A stretch of 64,000 bases of DNA from Halothermothrix sp. (GCA_016841825.1 JAENYK010000004.1:62001-126000), one strand, 5' to 3'; positions 1 to 8,893 are shown, numbered from the stretch's first letter. Numbers and translations: made by a program. Notes: generated by a model not told the origin, from the letters alone.

Positions 1-92
1 GATAAGAAAAGTTGAAAAATGTTAGAGGAAACCGGGCCAGCGACAGAGAATTATTTTTTAATACGAAATAAATTCTATCTGAGGTGATATAA

Positions 93-1190
93 ATGAAAGC
101 AAAACTAAAAGCTCTGCTGCAAGAGTTTGCTCCAATTCCAGGTGTTTCTGGTTTTGAACAACCTATTGTCAAAGAGATAGCAGATCGTCTCAAAGGTTTG
201 ACAGATCATCTGGAGATCGACCATGCCGGAAATGTCTATGCCAGAATTGATGGTGGTAAACCAGGTATCAACTTAATGATTGCTGCCCATAGTGATCAGA
301 TCGGATATGTAGTTAAAAGTATTGATGAACATGGTTATATCTGGTTTCATGGTCAAGGTGGGGTAATTCCTTCCCTGACGATTGGTAGAAAAGTGCTGGT
401 TAATGGTTATCTGGGGGTTGTTGGCGTAAAAGCAGGTCATATTCAAAAACCTGAAGAGAAAACCCAGGTCAAAGATATGAATGAACTATACATCGACCTT
501 GGAGTAAATAGTAAGCAAGAAGTTTTAGATTTGGGGGTTGATATCGGAACTCCGATTACTTATGCGGAGGGAATTGACGAGTTCGCCAATGACGACCTGG
601 TGGCTGGCCCTGCAGTTGATAACAGATTGGGTTGTGCCATCCTCTTTGCCCTCTTAGAAAAATTAGCCCAACCAGAGATTAGATCACAGATCGCCGGTTC
701 TATCTGGGGTGTCTTTACTGTTCAGGAAGAGGTCGGTTTACGTGGAGCCAGAATAGCTGCCCATAAGTTAAATCCCGACCTGGCAATCGCCCTGGATACC
801 ATCCCTGCAGGTGACACTCCCGAGACCAGAACAGCTATCGAATTACCCATCTATCTGGGCCAAGGGCCAGTCTTCCCGATCATCAGTGGTGGTGGAGTAA
901 GGGGTAACGTCATGCATCAGAGTGTGCTTAATCTATTAAAACAAAAAGCTGAAACCAATAACTTACCATACCAGGTCTCTATCTTTGTCGGTGGTACTTC
1001 CGATGCTTCTGCTATTCATTTAGAACAAGACGGAATCCCAACCGGAGCTATAACCATTCCCCGACGTTATTCCCATTCTCCTGTAGAGATGGCGAATCTC
1101 AATGACGCTGAGGCTGCTTATAAGCTCCTGGCTGCACTGGCACAGGATTTGCCAAATAAAGATGATCTAGCTTTTATCAAATTAGATTAG
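93..1190 (+). CDS. M42 family metallo-aminopeptidase
   Basis: Cytosolic dinuclear-zinc aminopeptidase of the M42 family (glutamyl aminopeptidase/TET type), which trims peptides from the N-terminus, usually as a large tetrahedral oligomer. The metal ligands and catalytic acids expected for the family are visible: H66 and D68 in AAHSDQIG, D176 in AVDNRLG, E212/E213 in VQEEVG, D235 in ALDT and H328 in YSHSPVE. The length of 365 residues is normal. The start is supported by GAGGTGAT a few bases upstream. The gene stands alone, followed by a repeat copy at 1214-1300. Some family members were once annotated as endoglucanases; the residues here fit a peptidase. Substrate preference cannot be read from sequence. 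Confidence 0.92.
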   Translation: MKAKLKALLQEFAPIPGVSGFEQPIVKEIADRLKGLTDHLEIDHAGNVYARIDGGKPGINLMIAAHSDQIGYVVKSIDEHGYIWFHGQGGVIPSLTIGRKVLVNGYLGVVGVKAGHIQKPEEKTQVKDMNELYIDLGVNSKQEVLDLGVDIGTPITYAEGIDEFANDDLVAGPAVDNRLGCAILFALLEKLAQPEIRSQIAGSIWGVFTVQEEVGLRGARIAAHKLNPDLAIALDTIPAGDTPETRTAIELPIYLGQGPVFPIISGGGVRGNVMHQSVLNLLKQKAETNNLPYQVSIFVGGTSDASAIHLEQDGIPTGAITIPRRYSHSPVEMANLNDAEAAYKLLAALAQDLPNKDDLAFIKLD

Positions 1191-1213
1191 TCGTGTTAAG
1201 TTAACGCGACCAG

Positions 1214-1300
1214 GTGAACTCGTTCAGCTAAAGCTGAACCTCGGGGCTTCGGATGGGGATTCAACTCCACCTGAAGTAGAAGTAATAGAACTTAGATATA
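1214..1300. repeat. Interspersed structured repeat, copy A (internally deleted)
   Basis: Shortened copy (87 bp) of the 116-bp element also found at 38996, 39733, 55405 and 60041. It keeps the first hairpin (GTTCAGC-TAAA-GCTGAAC), the second long hairpin and the terminal ATAGAACTTAGATATA, but lacks the third hairpin that the other copies carry. It lies between the M42 peptidase stop and the ribosome-binding site of the next gene, in the same orientation as all other copies. Confidence 0.85.
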
Positions 1301-1310
1301 GGAGGATATT

Positions 1311-2210
1311 ATGGTTTTTTTCGAAATAATCTTTCCAGTGATCTTTATTATTGGTCTGGGTTATCTGGTAGGTCGATTTATCAGTGAATTGGATATCAAA
1401 ACTCTTTCTAAAACTACAATATATATTCTATCTCCCGCTTTGATCTTTACCTCTTTACTCAACACTACTGTTACCGCAGCCGATGCAGGTACTATGTTTA
1501 TCTTTACTCTGATACTAACCGGAGCTATCTTCGTAGTCTCATGGTTAACAGGACGAATTATGAACTTATCTCGACCAGAACAGAATGGCCTCTATTTATC
1601 CACCATCTTTTTAAATGCAGGTAATTTTGGAATTCCGATAGCTCTATTCGCTTTTGGAAATGCCGGAATGGAACGGGAAATATTAATGCTAGTCTTTCAA
1701 AATCTCCTGGTTAGTACATTGGGAGTATATTTTGCTTCTGCCAGTCAACTGAATTGGAAGTTAGCCCTGAAAAAGATCTTTCAGCTTCCACCTTTTTATG
1801 CAGTTACCGCCGCATTTCTCCTCCGGGGCTTACAGATCGAAATCCCCGAACCATTATTTAACGCTCTATCTCTTTTAGGTCAAGGAGTTGTTCCATTGTT
1901 CCTCCTGGCTCTGGGAATTCAGTTAAGCAGAACTAAACTGGGAAGTCATCTTGGATTTATCAGCGCAGCCAGTATGATCAGGTTAGTCATATCACCACTA
2001 TTAGCCTGTGGACTAGTATATCTTCTGGGTGCACAGGGAGTTACAGCAAAAATAATGATTCTGGCCGCCTCTACCCCAACAGCAGTTACAGCTACGCTGT
2101 ATTCCATTGAATTTGGTGCTGCCCCTGACCAGGTTTCTGCAGTAACTCTATTCACCACTGTACTCAGCATGTTGACTATCACGGTTATTCTCTGGGGATG
2201 GCTATTATAA
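1311..2210 (+). CDS. AEC family transporter (auxin efflux carrier family)
   Basis: Integral membrane secondary transporter of the AEC family, which in bacteria includes malate and other organic-acid permeases. About ten hydrophobic segments run through 299 residues in the 5+5 arrangement usual for the family. The segment LNAGNFGIPIALFAFG near residue 100 is the conserved asparagine/glycine-rich stretch of the first repeat, and GQGVVPLFLLALGIQL near residue 190 is its partner region. AGGAGG sits just before the ATG. Repeat copy A lies upstream and a bidirectional terminator downstream. The substrate is unknown. Confidence 0.85.
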   Translation: MVFFEIIFPVIFIIGLGYLVGRFISELDIKTLSKTTIYILSPALIFTSLLNTTVTAADAGTMFIFTLILTGAIFVVSWLTGRIMNLSRPEQNGLYLSTIFLNAGNFGIPIALFAFGNAGMEREILMLVFQNLLVSTLGVYFASASQLNWKLALKKIFQLPPFYAVTAAFLLRGLQIEIPEPLFNALSLLGQGVVPLFLLALGIQLSRTKLGSHLGFISAASMIRLVISPLLACGLVYLLGAQGVTAKIMILAASTPTAVTATLYSIEFGAAPDQVSAVTLFTTVLSMLTITVILWGWLL

Positions 2211-2223
2211 CATAAACAATTAA

Positions 2224-2254
2224 GGGGCAATCGCAAAATAATTGCAATTGCCCC
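2224..2254. terminator. Bidirectional terminator
   Basis: Hairpin GGGGCAATCGCA / TGCAATTGCCCC with one mismatch, followed by TTTCTT. It lies between convergent genes and can serve both. Confidence 0.75.
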
Positions 2255-2259
2255 CTTTC

Positions 2260-2652
2260 TTAATTCATCAAAGTCTCAGCGTACTCCAAAAGCAATTCTA
2301 CCAGATTGGCACAGAATGGACGATAATCTTCTGCGGGACGCATCTCATCACAATTGCTGGAATTATACACTTCTTCAGCATAATTAACCAACATCTTAAC
2401 CTTTTCCCGTAAGAGTTCTGATCTCTCTTCACCCATGTTACGCCCATATTTACGACCCAAACTTAATACAATCCCGGAGATGGCTCCACAGAGTTTTCCT
2501 GAAGCCAGTCCACCACTAAAACCTCCTGCCAGATGTAATCCAAAATTGAGCATCTCCTCTGGCAAATCTTCATTTAATGCTAACCAGGTAGATTCTGAAC
2601 AACTATAACCTGCTTCAAATAATTCCCGTCCCCGTTGAGCGATCTTTGACAT
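2260..2652 (-). CDS. C_GCAxxG_C_C family putative redox protein
   Basis: Small cytosolic protein (130 residues) with the spaced cysteines that define this family: C18 in GYSCSES, C55 in GKLCGAISG (the CGAxxG core), C101 in SSNCDE and C114 in PFCANL. The family is thought to be redox-active or to bind a metal or cofactor; no reaction is established. A longer in-frame start exists at 2673, but AGGAGG lies 7 bases before the ATG at 2652, so the shorter form is preferred. It converges on the AEC transporter and appears to be a single-gene unit. Confidence 0.82.
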   Translation of the reverse strand: MSKIAQRGRELFEAGYSCSESTWLALNEDLPEEMLNFGLHLAGGFSGGLASGKLCGAISGIVLSLGRKYGRNMGEERSELLREKVKMLVNYAEEVYNSSNCDEMRPAEDYRPFCANLVELLLEYAETLMN

Positions 2653-2771
2653 AATATTACCTCCTATATCCATTTTGCATCTATCGTCTGAGTATATAAT
2701 ATCATAAAATCAGAAATTTGTATGTACAAAATAAAAAAATTCAACATTCTTGACTGTAATATTGTAATCAA

Positions 2772-3653
2772 CTATAAAAGTAAGTCCCAAAACTCCCCAG
2801 ATAAATACTCAATCTCTTCCTGAACTCCTTTCTCTATAGAGGTTAACCATTCCCCGGGAATATTTGTCAGTCCGTAATAGACTCCGGCAAGCCCACCGGC
2901 AATGGCACCAATCGAATCAGCATCTCCTCCCAGGTTAACTGCCCTAATAAGACAATCCGCAAAGTTCTCAGTTAGAATAAAACTCATCAGTGCGTGATAT
3001 AGACTATCCCGAACATAACCCGAGGGAGGTATATTCTTCAAATCTAATAAATCTGAGAGATCAGGATATAGAGCTAACACCTGTTGAATCAGATTTTCTT
3101 TATCCCTCTGACCCTTAAGATAGGCCAAAATTAAAATATTATACACCTGACAGGCATGATCTGCCAATTCATCCCAGTGAGTCATCTTGCTGACAGAAGA
3201 GGTTATCTTTAGCATGAGCTCTAATTTTGAGCGATACGCTAAAGCGATAGGCAGAGTGCGCATTAGACTCCCATTACCACCGCTTTTACCCAACAGAATA
3301 TCAGCTTCTTTACTGGCAGAAAACCAGTCTCCTTTCTCCACATATAATCTAATGCTCTCACGACAACTATTCCCTATATCAGGTGGATCTGTTTCATACC
3401 ATTTGACAAATTCTCGACCGATCTCAGCTATTGGATCGGCAGGATTACGTACAATTCCTCTGGCAATACATAATGACATGTTCGTATCATCAGTAATCTG
3501 ACCGGGTTTCAGATTCAACCATCCTCCACCAATCATTGTCTCTACCTGTCCATACTGTTCCTCTATCTCTTCTGCGGTCATAAATTCAAGAGGTGCACCT
3601 AATGCATCACCTATAGCCAATCCATAGAAACCACCTGTAATTTGGTCTATCAT
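2772..3653 (-). CDS. ADP-ribosylglycohydrolase (DraG-like) family protein
   Basis: Binuclear-magnesium hydrolase of the DraG/ARH fold, which removes ADP-ribose from proteins or small molecules. The diagnostic motifs are in order: GDALGAPLEF (residues 15-24), the metal-binding TDDTNMSL (53-60), NGSLMRTLP in the centre and GGDADSIGAIAGGLAG near residue 245. Length (293) is normal and all metal-binding acids appear intact. No partner ADP-ribosyltransferase is visible nearby, so the target is unknown; free ADP-ribosyl metabolites are a possible alternative. Confidence 0.9.
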   Translation of the reverse strand: MIDQITGGFYGLAIGDALGAPLEFMTAEEIEEQYGQVETMIGGGWLNLKPGQITDDTNMSLCIARGIVRNPADPIAEIGREFVKWYETDPPDIGNSCRESIRLYVEKGDWFSASKEADILLGKSGGNGSLMRTLPIALAYRSKLELMLKITSSVSKMTHWDELADHACQVYNILILAYLKGQRDKENLIQQVLALYPDLSDLLDLKNIPPSGYVRDSLYHALMSFILTENFADCLIRAVNLGGDADSIGAIAGGLAGVYYGLTNIPGEWLTSIEKGVQEEIEYLSGEFWDLLL

Positions 3654-3748
3654 TACATCCCTCCTCTTGCCGACTTCTCCCTCTATTGATATTCTGCATT
3701 ATTGAATAGTTTTCCTTTATTATCCTTACCGCTTCTCTTTTTGCAAAT

Positions 3749-3780
3749 ACAGAAACCGATCCCCCAGGATCGGTTTCTGT
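3749..3780. terminator. Terminator hairpin
   Basis: Perfect 14-bp stem with a 4-nt loop (ACAGAAACCGATCC / GGATCGGTTTCTGT), seven bases past the stop of the outer-membrane-like gene on the minus strand. The T-tract is weak on both sides. Confidence 0.7.
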
Positions 3781-3786
3781 ATAATT

Positions 3787-4281
3787 TTAGAAATGATAAC
3801 CAAGACCTAATTCCACTGCTGGTACTCCAACCGAAGAATTAATTGAACCGATAAGACCACCGCGAATGTCAACCAGCTGGGACAACTTATACCTGGCACC
3901 TACTTCATAGATGATACCCAGACCAGCTCCTTGCATAGTTACATCCAATTCGTAAATTCCGGTGACATTATTGGCAAGTGATGCCGCGCCATTAACCCCA
4001 ACGAAAGGTACACTATTATAAAAACCGGCTAATACTCCTGAAGAAGGGTTTATCTCATACTTACCCGCCAATTTAAGTCCATTAGCACCAACTCTGCCAG
4101 TGAATCCAATATCAGGAGTAAAACCAAATTCTCCACCAAGCATGATATTATTGCCACCAACAAACATTCCCAAAATTACTCCATGCCCCTCAGTGACCAT
4201 TGGAGTATTCAGTGCATAGGTAGGCACAGAGATAAGGACAAGCATAGCAAAAACCAGACAAAATAATGAAACTTTTCTCAT
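3787..4281 (-). CDS. Exported beta-rich protein, probable outer-membrane protein
   Basis: A 164-residue protein with a clear signal peptide (MRKVSLFCLVFAMLVLIS, cleavage probably after PTYA) and a mature part made of alternating hydrophobic/polar short strands rich in Gly and Asn. It ends in LGLGYHF, a terminal phenylalanine on a final amphipathic strand as in outer-membrane beta-barrels. I do not recognise a named family. The start at 4281 is chosen because GAGGAGG precedes it; an upstream ATG at 4323 has no such site and would spoil the signal peptide. If it is a barrel, eight short strands would fit the length. This is one of the hints that the cell is diderm. Confidence 0.7.
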   Translation of the reverse strand: MRKVSLFCLVFAMLVLISVPTYALNTPMVTEGHGVILGMFVGGNNIMLGGEFGFTPDIGFTGRVGANGLKLAGKYEINPSSGVLAGFYNSVPFVGVNGAASLANNVTGIYELDVTMQGAGLGIIYEVGARYKLSQLVDIRGGLIGSINSSVGVPAVELGLGYHF

Positions 4282-4530
4282 AAATAGTAACCTCCTCTTC
4301 GATAATATTATAATACTCTTCAATGTTATTCTAGATATTTTGAGAATATCCTTTTCATTTTAAATTTTAATTTAAAAGAAATTTTACCTATTTTTTTAAA
4401 TATTTTAGATTTTATATACTGGGAAATATTACCTTAAAAATATTTAGACTAGCGAACTATTTTTATTTCTGATATAATAGTTTTACAAATAAGATTCTAG
4501 CTTCACAATTATTAAGGAGGATTTCCAGTT

Positions 4531-5094
4531 ATGAACAAAGTGATCGGTTTTGATATTGATGGTGTATTGACTGATGGTGACGGAACAATCTGGGAAGAAG
4601 AGCTAATTGCCTACTTTGATCTGAAACCTGAAACAAATGTTAACAACGAACCAATGAAAGTTCGCTATAATATAAGTAATGATGAGATGAACACCTTTTT
4701 CGAAAATCGCTCCCATTTTGTTTTCCCCCAGCTAATTATGCGTCCAGGAGCTAATACCCTTTTACAAGAGCTAAAAGAGATTGGCTATACAGTTATTCTG
4801 ATTACCGCCAGAACCATAAGTCCCGAAACTCCCAGATGGTTAAAAAATAATAATATACCATACGATCTGTTAATTAATCAACACGATAAATTAGACCCAT
4901 GCGTAGCCAATAATCTTCAACTCTTTGTGGAAGACACAGTTAGTAATGCCCTGGAGATCTCAACCGTTATGCCCGTTCTATTGATGAATACCAGTTATAA
5001 TCAAGGCGTTGAACTGACTGACAATATCTATCGCATGGACAATTTCAATGATATCAGGACGTTTATCTTAGAGTACTGTGAGAAAACAGCATGA
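4531..5094 (+). CDS. HAD-superfamily phosphatase, NT5C/nucleotidase-like
   Basis: Cytosolic HAD-fold hydrolase of 187 residues. Motif I is FDIDGVLTD, with nucleophile and acid-base aspartates near residues 8 and 10. Motif II is the ITAR threonine near residue 91, and the late acidic motif is FVEDTVSNALE. The small size and the arrangement of a short helical cap resemble 5'(3')-deoxyribonucleotidase-like and YqfW-type proteins, but the substrate is not certain. AGGAGG lies before the ATG. The gene is flanked by an AT-rich upstream region and a bidirectional terminator. Confidence 0.75.
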   Translation: MNKVIGFDIDGVLTDGDGTIWEEELIAYFDLKPETNVNNEPMKVRYNISNDEMNTFFENRSHFVFPQLIMRPGANTLLQELKEIGYTVILITARTISPETPRWLKNNNIPYDLLINQHDKLDPCVANNLQLFVEDTVSNALEISTVMPVLLMNTSYNQGVELTDNIYRMDNFNDIRTFILEYCEKTA

Positions 5095-5117
5095 CAGTCG
5101 GATCGGATCTCTATCGA

Positions 5118-5160
5118 ACCAAGAAAGCCGCTGACAGTATCTTCAACGGCTTTCTCTGGT
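5118..5160. terminator. Bidirectional terminator
   Basis: Stem AGAAAGCCG / CGGCTTTCT, extended by outer ACCA/TGGT, placed between the convergent HAD and Spy-like genes. Confidence 0.65.
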
Positions 5161-5163
5161 AAA

Positions 5164-6012
5164 CTATCTAGCTTCTCTCATCTCTTCTAGAATTGTAATT
5201 ATAAAAGTCAGATCGGTTTGTCTATCAGATAGTCTAAAACCTGCAGGAAAGATGAAATGCCTTTGACTTATATTCCCAATTATAGCTACTGCCTGTTGAC
5301 CTTTTTCCCGGAACTTTTGACCTAATCCTGTGTTATAATCTTTAATCTGTGCATCTAATTCTTCCAGATTCTGGAGAATTTCAGTCTGTTCTGCTTCTTC
5401 AGCAGTCTGCAGCTCTTCCAGTAACTCCTGACGTTTTTGAACCAGCTGCTCAATTTTTTCTCTGGCCTCTGCTAACAATTGTCCTCCCAGTTCTGTATTT
5501 ATCTTGCCAGCAACAATTTTTCTTACTCCAGGTTTATTATGTAAATAAACCTCATCTTTTTTTCCACTCTGAAGTCGCATACCCATCCCAATTCTCATCA
5601 AGCCCGAACCTTCAGTAAAATTACCAATCATCTCTTTCTGTTCCGGAGTCAAAATTAACTGCAGATCGATAAGAATGGTCATCGCCTGTAAATTAGCCTT
5701 TTCGATTAATACCCGTTTCTCAGCACGAATATTCCCAGCTTCTTCTGCTTTACCTGCTAAAAGTAGTTCTTTCTGCTTGATGAGCAGGTCTCTATATTCT
5801 GAATCCGTTTGTGCATATATATTCTGAATTTCTTTAAAAGTAGAGATCATGCTATCCAACTGATCATTAGTCAGGTCAAGTTTTGTCAGATATTCGAGAA
5901 CCAGCACTTCTCTCTCCAACTGTTTTTCATCTATTGCTGCAATCACTGTACCAGCTAAACAAATCACAATCAATCCAACTACCAACATGCTTAGCCAAAC
6001 CCGTTTATTCAT
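5164..6012 (-). CDS. Exported Spy/CpxP-like (LTxxQ) helical protein
   Basis: A 282-residue exported protein. It has an N-terminal signal sequence (MNKRVWLSMLVVGLIVI, cleavage probably near VIAA) followed by an almost wholly alpha-helical, Glu/Gln-rich body. Two stretches resemble LTxxQ repeats, LDLTNDQLDSM and LILTPEQKEM, as in Spy/CpxP envelope chaperones or stress sensors. A coiled-coil region around residues 180-230 is rich in E, Q and L. The start at 6012 follows AGGAGG; an upstream in-frame ATG at 6042 lacks one. It is directly downstream of a sensor-kinase operon, so it may be that system's target or accessory factor; this is inference from position. Confidence 0.65.
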   Translation of the reverse strand: MNKRVWLSMLVVGLIVICLAGTVIAAIDEKQLEREVLVLEYLTKLDLTNDQLDSMISTFKEIQNIYAQTDSEYRDLLIKQKELLLAGKAEEAGNIRAEKRVLIEKANLQAMTILIDLQLILTPEQKEMIGNFTEGSGLMRIGMGMRLQSGKKDEVYLHNKPGVRKIVAGKINTELGGQLLAEAREKIEQLVQKRQELLEELQTAEEAEQTEILQNLEELDAQIKDYNTGLGQKFREKGQQAVAIIGNISQRHFIFPAGFRLSDRQTDLTFIITILEEMREAR

Positions 6013-6090
6013 CCAGATAACCTCCTGTTTAATATTGTTCAAGTTAATCTTAACAAATAATTATTACATTTTTATTACAGAATGAAAATA

Positions 6091-7839
6091 TTATACTGGA
6101 AGCTGAATAGTAAATAACGCACCACCCCCGGAATGATTTGTCACCCAGATTTGACCGTCATGCTCTTCAATAATACTTTTAACAATAGCAAGACCCAGAC
6201 CGGTTCCAGAATCGTTAGTAGAACGGGCTTTTTCAATTTTATAAAACCGATCAAAGATCATCTCATGCTCATTAATTGGAATACCCGGGCCCTGATCCCT
6301 AACCTGAATCTCCACTTTAGTCTCCTCTCCTTTTTGCAGACATGCTGTAACTTGTATCTGGCTACCCGCTGGAGAAAACCGAATACCGTTATCCAACAGA
6401 TTATAAAAAACCTGTTCCATCCGGTCTGAATCGATGATTAGTTTGTCCGGAAGTGAGATATCCAGGCAAACTCCCACTTCTGCTTCCTGAAGTTTTAAAG
6501 ACAGTCCTTCCACCACTTTTTCAATCAAGCTCTGTAAATCAACCGGTTCTTTGTGTAAACGTTTGGACTCTATTCTGGCCATCCTTAATAGTCCTTCGAC
6601 CATCCTAATCAAACGTGCAGTTTCCTGATAGATCACTTCTAATGAACTTTTAACCACTTTTTCATCCTTTATCTTATTATCTAACATTAGTTCTGCAAAA
6701 CCTTTTATTGAAGTTAGAGGTGTCTTGAATTCATGAGAAACATTTGCTACCAATTCTTTCTGTAACTGAACCAGACGCCAACGGTTGGTTATATCCTGTA
6801 AGACGATTACCACCCCTGCCAGCTGGTCTTCTCCTGTTGAGATCGGCGAGACAATAGATAACAAAATTTTCCCATCATGCTCTATCTCCCTAATCAGAGG
6901 TCTTTCTTTCTCCATCACCTGATTGATCTGATCCTGCATACCTGGTAATGTTCCCAGAACACTACCAATATCTTGATGATCATTAGTCAGATGCAGAAGG
7001 TGTCTGGCAGCAGGATTAAGTACCAGAACTTCTCCAAATTCATTTAAGGAGATAACACCCTCAGACATACTGTTAATAATTCGTCTAGTCTGCTCTTTCT
7101 CTGCTTGTAAGAGATCGATCGTCTCATCTAAATCCAGACTTAATTTGTTAAAATGTTGAGCCAGTGCTCCTAATTCATCACCACTGGAAATCTCTATCTG
7201 TCCAGTAAAATCTCCACGACGCATTCTGGCAATCATCATCTGCATCGCCTGAATTGGTCTAGTTAATTTTCGAGAAAATAAGTAAGCCATGATCACAGCT
7301 ACTGCTGCACCGATCCAGGCAGAAGTGATAATTATTCTCCTGAGTCGAGATTGAACTAGATATATATCTTCCATCGGAGTGATTATTAATAGGCCTCCCA
7401 ATACCTGCTGATTGACTTTTACAGGAAGAACCACAGCCAGAATAGGTCTGTTCAGTTCATCACCCCAATTATATTTGGTAATTATTTTTCCTTGTAACAA
7501 TTGTTCCAACTCATTATCGGTTAACTGTCGAACCGGATTGGCTTCCAGGTAAATCCGACCTTCCCGATCCATCGTCCAGATTCTTGCTCCTAAGACCTCC
7601 TCTAATTGTTTAATCATCCCCCTAATAGGGATAAACCATAATACGTTTCTTTCAACCATCTGACTTTGACGGACAATGGTCTGAACTATTCGCTCTCCCT
7701 GACGAATCATCTCCTGTGTTTTACTCTGCAGAAAATATTTCTTAAGAAAATAATTAGTAAAAACTCCACTTACTCCGGAGACTAGCAAAATGATAACCAG
7801 AGTCACTAACAAAATTTTCCCAAATAAAGTCTTAGTCAA
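6091..7839 (-). CDS. Membrane sensor histidine kinase, PhoR/WalK type
   Basis: Inner-membrane sensor kinase of 582 residues. In order: TM1 (about 8-30), an extracytoplasmic sensor domain (31-168), TM2 (169-188), HAMP (189-241), PAS (about 255-355), HisKA with H369 in NVSHEFKTPLTS, and HATPase_c with N-box YNLLDNGIRFSP, DQGPGIP and GTGLGLAIVK. All catalytic motifs look intact. Its first codons overlap the end of the response-regulator gene by 8 bp, so the pair is translationally coupled. The layout is that of PhoR, WalK and ResE-type kinases. No pst genes or other clue to the stimulus are nearby. Confidence 0.92.
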   Translation of the reverse strand: MTKTLFGKILLVTLVIILLVSGVSGVFTNYFLKKYFLQSKTQEMIRQGERIVQTIVRQSQMVERNVLWFIPIRGMIKQLEEVLGARIWTMDREGRIYLEANPVRQLTDNELEQLLQGKIITKYNWGDELNRPILAVVLPVKVNQQVLGGLLIITPMEDIYLVQSRLRRIIITSAWIGAAVAVIMAYLFSRKLTRPIQAMQMMIARMRRGDFTGQIEISSGDELGALAQHFNKLSLDLDETIDLLQAEKEQTRRIINSMSEGVISLNEFGEVLVLNPAARHLLHLTNDHQDIGSVLGTLPGMQDQINQVMEKERPLIREIEHDGKILLSIVSPISTGEDQLAGVVIVLQDITNRWRLVQLQKELVANVSHEFKTPLTSIKGFAELMLDNKIKDEKVVKSSLEVIYQETARLIRMVEGLLRMARIESKRLHKEPVDLQSLIEKVVEGLSLKLQEAEVGVCLDISLPDKLIIDSDRMEQVFYNLLDNGIRFSPAGSQIQVTACLQKGEETKVEIQVRDQGPGIPINEHEMIFDRFYKIEKARSTNDSGTGLGLAIVKSIIEEHDGQIWVTNHSGGGALFTIQLPV

Positions 7840-8521
7840 TCGGTATCACCTCAAATTTGTAACCTACACCCCAAACTGTCTGAACATAGCTATATCTGGT
7901 CTGATCCTTTTCCAGTTTGGAACGCAATCGTTTAATATGAACATCTACGGTTCGGGTAGTTCCAATATAATCTAATCCCCAGACCCTATCCAATAATACA
8001 TCCCGATTATAAACTTGACCAGGTCGATGAGCCAGTTCCCAGAGCAGGTCAAACTCTGTTGGTGAGATCTCTATCTCTTGACCTCCCACTGTCACAATTC
8101 TCCTCGTTTGATCGATTATTAATCCGGGGAAAGTAAGTAGAGCATTGGAGTCTTCGCTTTGACGATTGGTTCGCCTGAGAACGGCTTCTATTCTGGCAAC
8201 TAGTTCCCGGGGACTGAAGGGTTTACTAATGTAATCATCAGCTCCGATCTTCAAGCCCATGATGGTGTCTATCTCATCATCCTTGGCAGTTAACATAATG
8301 ATCGGCAAGTTACTTTTGGCTCTAATCTGTTTACACACCTGCCATCCATCTATCCCGGGTAACATCAAATCCAAAATCACCAGATCTATTGGATGAGCAG
8401 CCTCTATCTCCAGAGCCTTCTTACCATCTTCTGCAAGAATAACCTCATAGCCCTCGACCTGTAAAGTTATCTGGAGTAGTTGACGAATACCAGGATCATC
8501 ATCGACAACGAGAATTTTCAT
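7832..8521 (-). CDS. OmpR/PhoB-family response regulator
   Basis: DNA-binding response regulator of 229 residues: receiver domain (D8, D9, phosphoacceptor D51 in VILDLMLPG, T79 region, K100 in ISKPFSP) followed by a winged-helix OmpR-type effector domain with the recognition-helix stretch TRTVDVHIKRLRSKLE. It is the partner of the overlapping kinase. AAGGGGG precedes the ATG. A perfect inverted repeat at 8547-8570 lies in the leader and could be an RNA hairpin or an autoregulatory site. Confidence 0.92.
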   Translation of the reverse strand: MKILVVDDDPGIRQLLQITLQVEGYEVILAEDGKKALEIEAAHPIDLVILDLMLPGIDGWQVCKQIRAKSNLPIIMLTAKDDEIDTIMGLKIGADDYISKPFSPRELVARIEAVLRRTNRQSEDSNALLTFPGLIIDQTRRIVTVGGQEIEISPTEFDLLWELAHRPGQVYNRDVLLDRVWGLDYIGTTRTVDVHIKRLRSKLEKDQTRYSYVQTVWGVGYKFEVIPID

Positions 8522-8546
8522 GATAATAGCCCCCTTTATTAAAGTC

Positions 8547-8570
8547 GAATTAACAGCGAGCTGTTAATTC
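8547..8570. promoter_or_regulatory. Perfect inverted repeat in the response-regulator leader
   Basis: GAATTAACAG-CGAG-CTGTTAATTC, 10-bp arms with a 4-nt loop, about 26 bases upstream of the response-regulator ATG. It has no T-run, so it is more likely an operator or a leader hairpin than a terminator. Confidence 0.4.
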
Positions 8571-8859
8571 TTTAGTTTAACAACTTCAGAAGGAGTTTGT
8601 ACCTCCACTGCCATTTAGTAATTATTATCCCCACATGTAAAAGCCAGGAAGCTTCCCTTCCGAAATGTCATTAAATAAGTACAAATCTATTATATCTAAT
8701 TATAACAAAAATGTATTACAAAATTATTACGGTCAAGATCAGAAGTCTGCATCTACCTCTTGAATGAAATGATCTATTGACAGCGAGTAGAGCCAGAATG
8801 GCAGGATGAAAGGAAGGCTTTTAGCTCTACCATTTCACAAAAGTTAATTCAAACATGCA
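8571..8859. other. Intergenic region upstream of the two-component system
   Basis: No gene seen. AT-rich stretches around 8690-8740 could carry the promoter. The segment 8785-8829 begins GTAGAGC and ends GCTCTAC, a possible 7-bp closing stem, but I cannot match it to a known RNA. Confidence 0.4.
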
Positions 8860-8893
8860 AAAACCACTTGAGTCAAAAGTCTCCAGTGGTTTT
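8860..8893 (-). terminator. Terminator of the ABC-2 operon
   Basis: Stem AAAACCACT / AGTGGTTTT with a partially paired loop, followed on the minus strand by TTTTTGC. It lies about 55 bases past the stop of the last permease. Confidence 0.75.

Noticed and set aside
1946-2236. Minus-strand frame opposite the AEC transporter gene
   Set aside because: Antisense shadow of a clear transporter gene, with no family pattern or ribosome-binding site.
8785-8829. Possible riboswitch in the leader of the two-component system
   Set aside because: Only a short closing stem is seen; no conserved core of a known riboswitch class.
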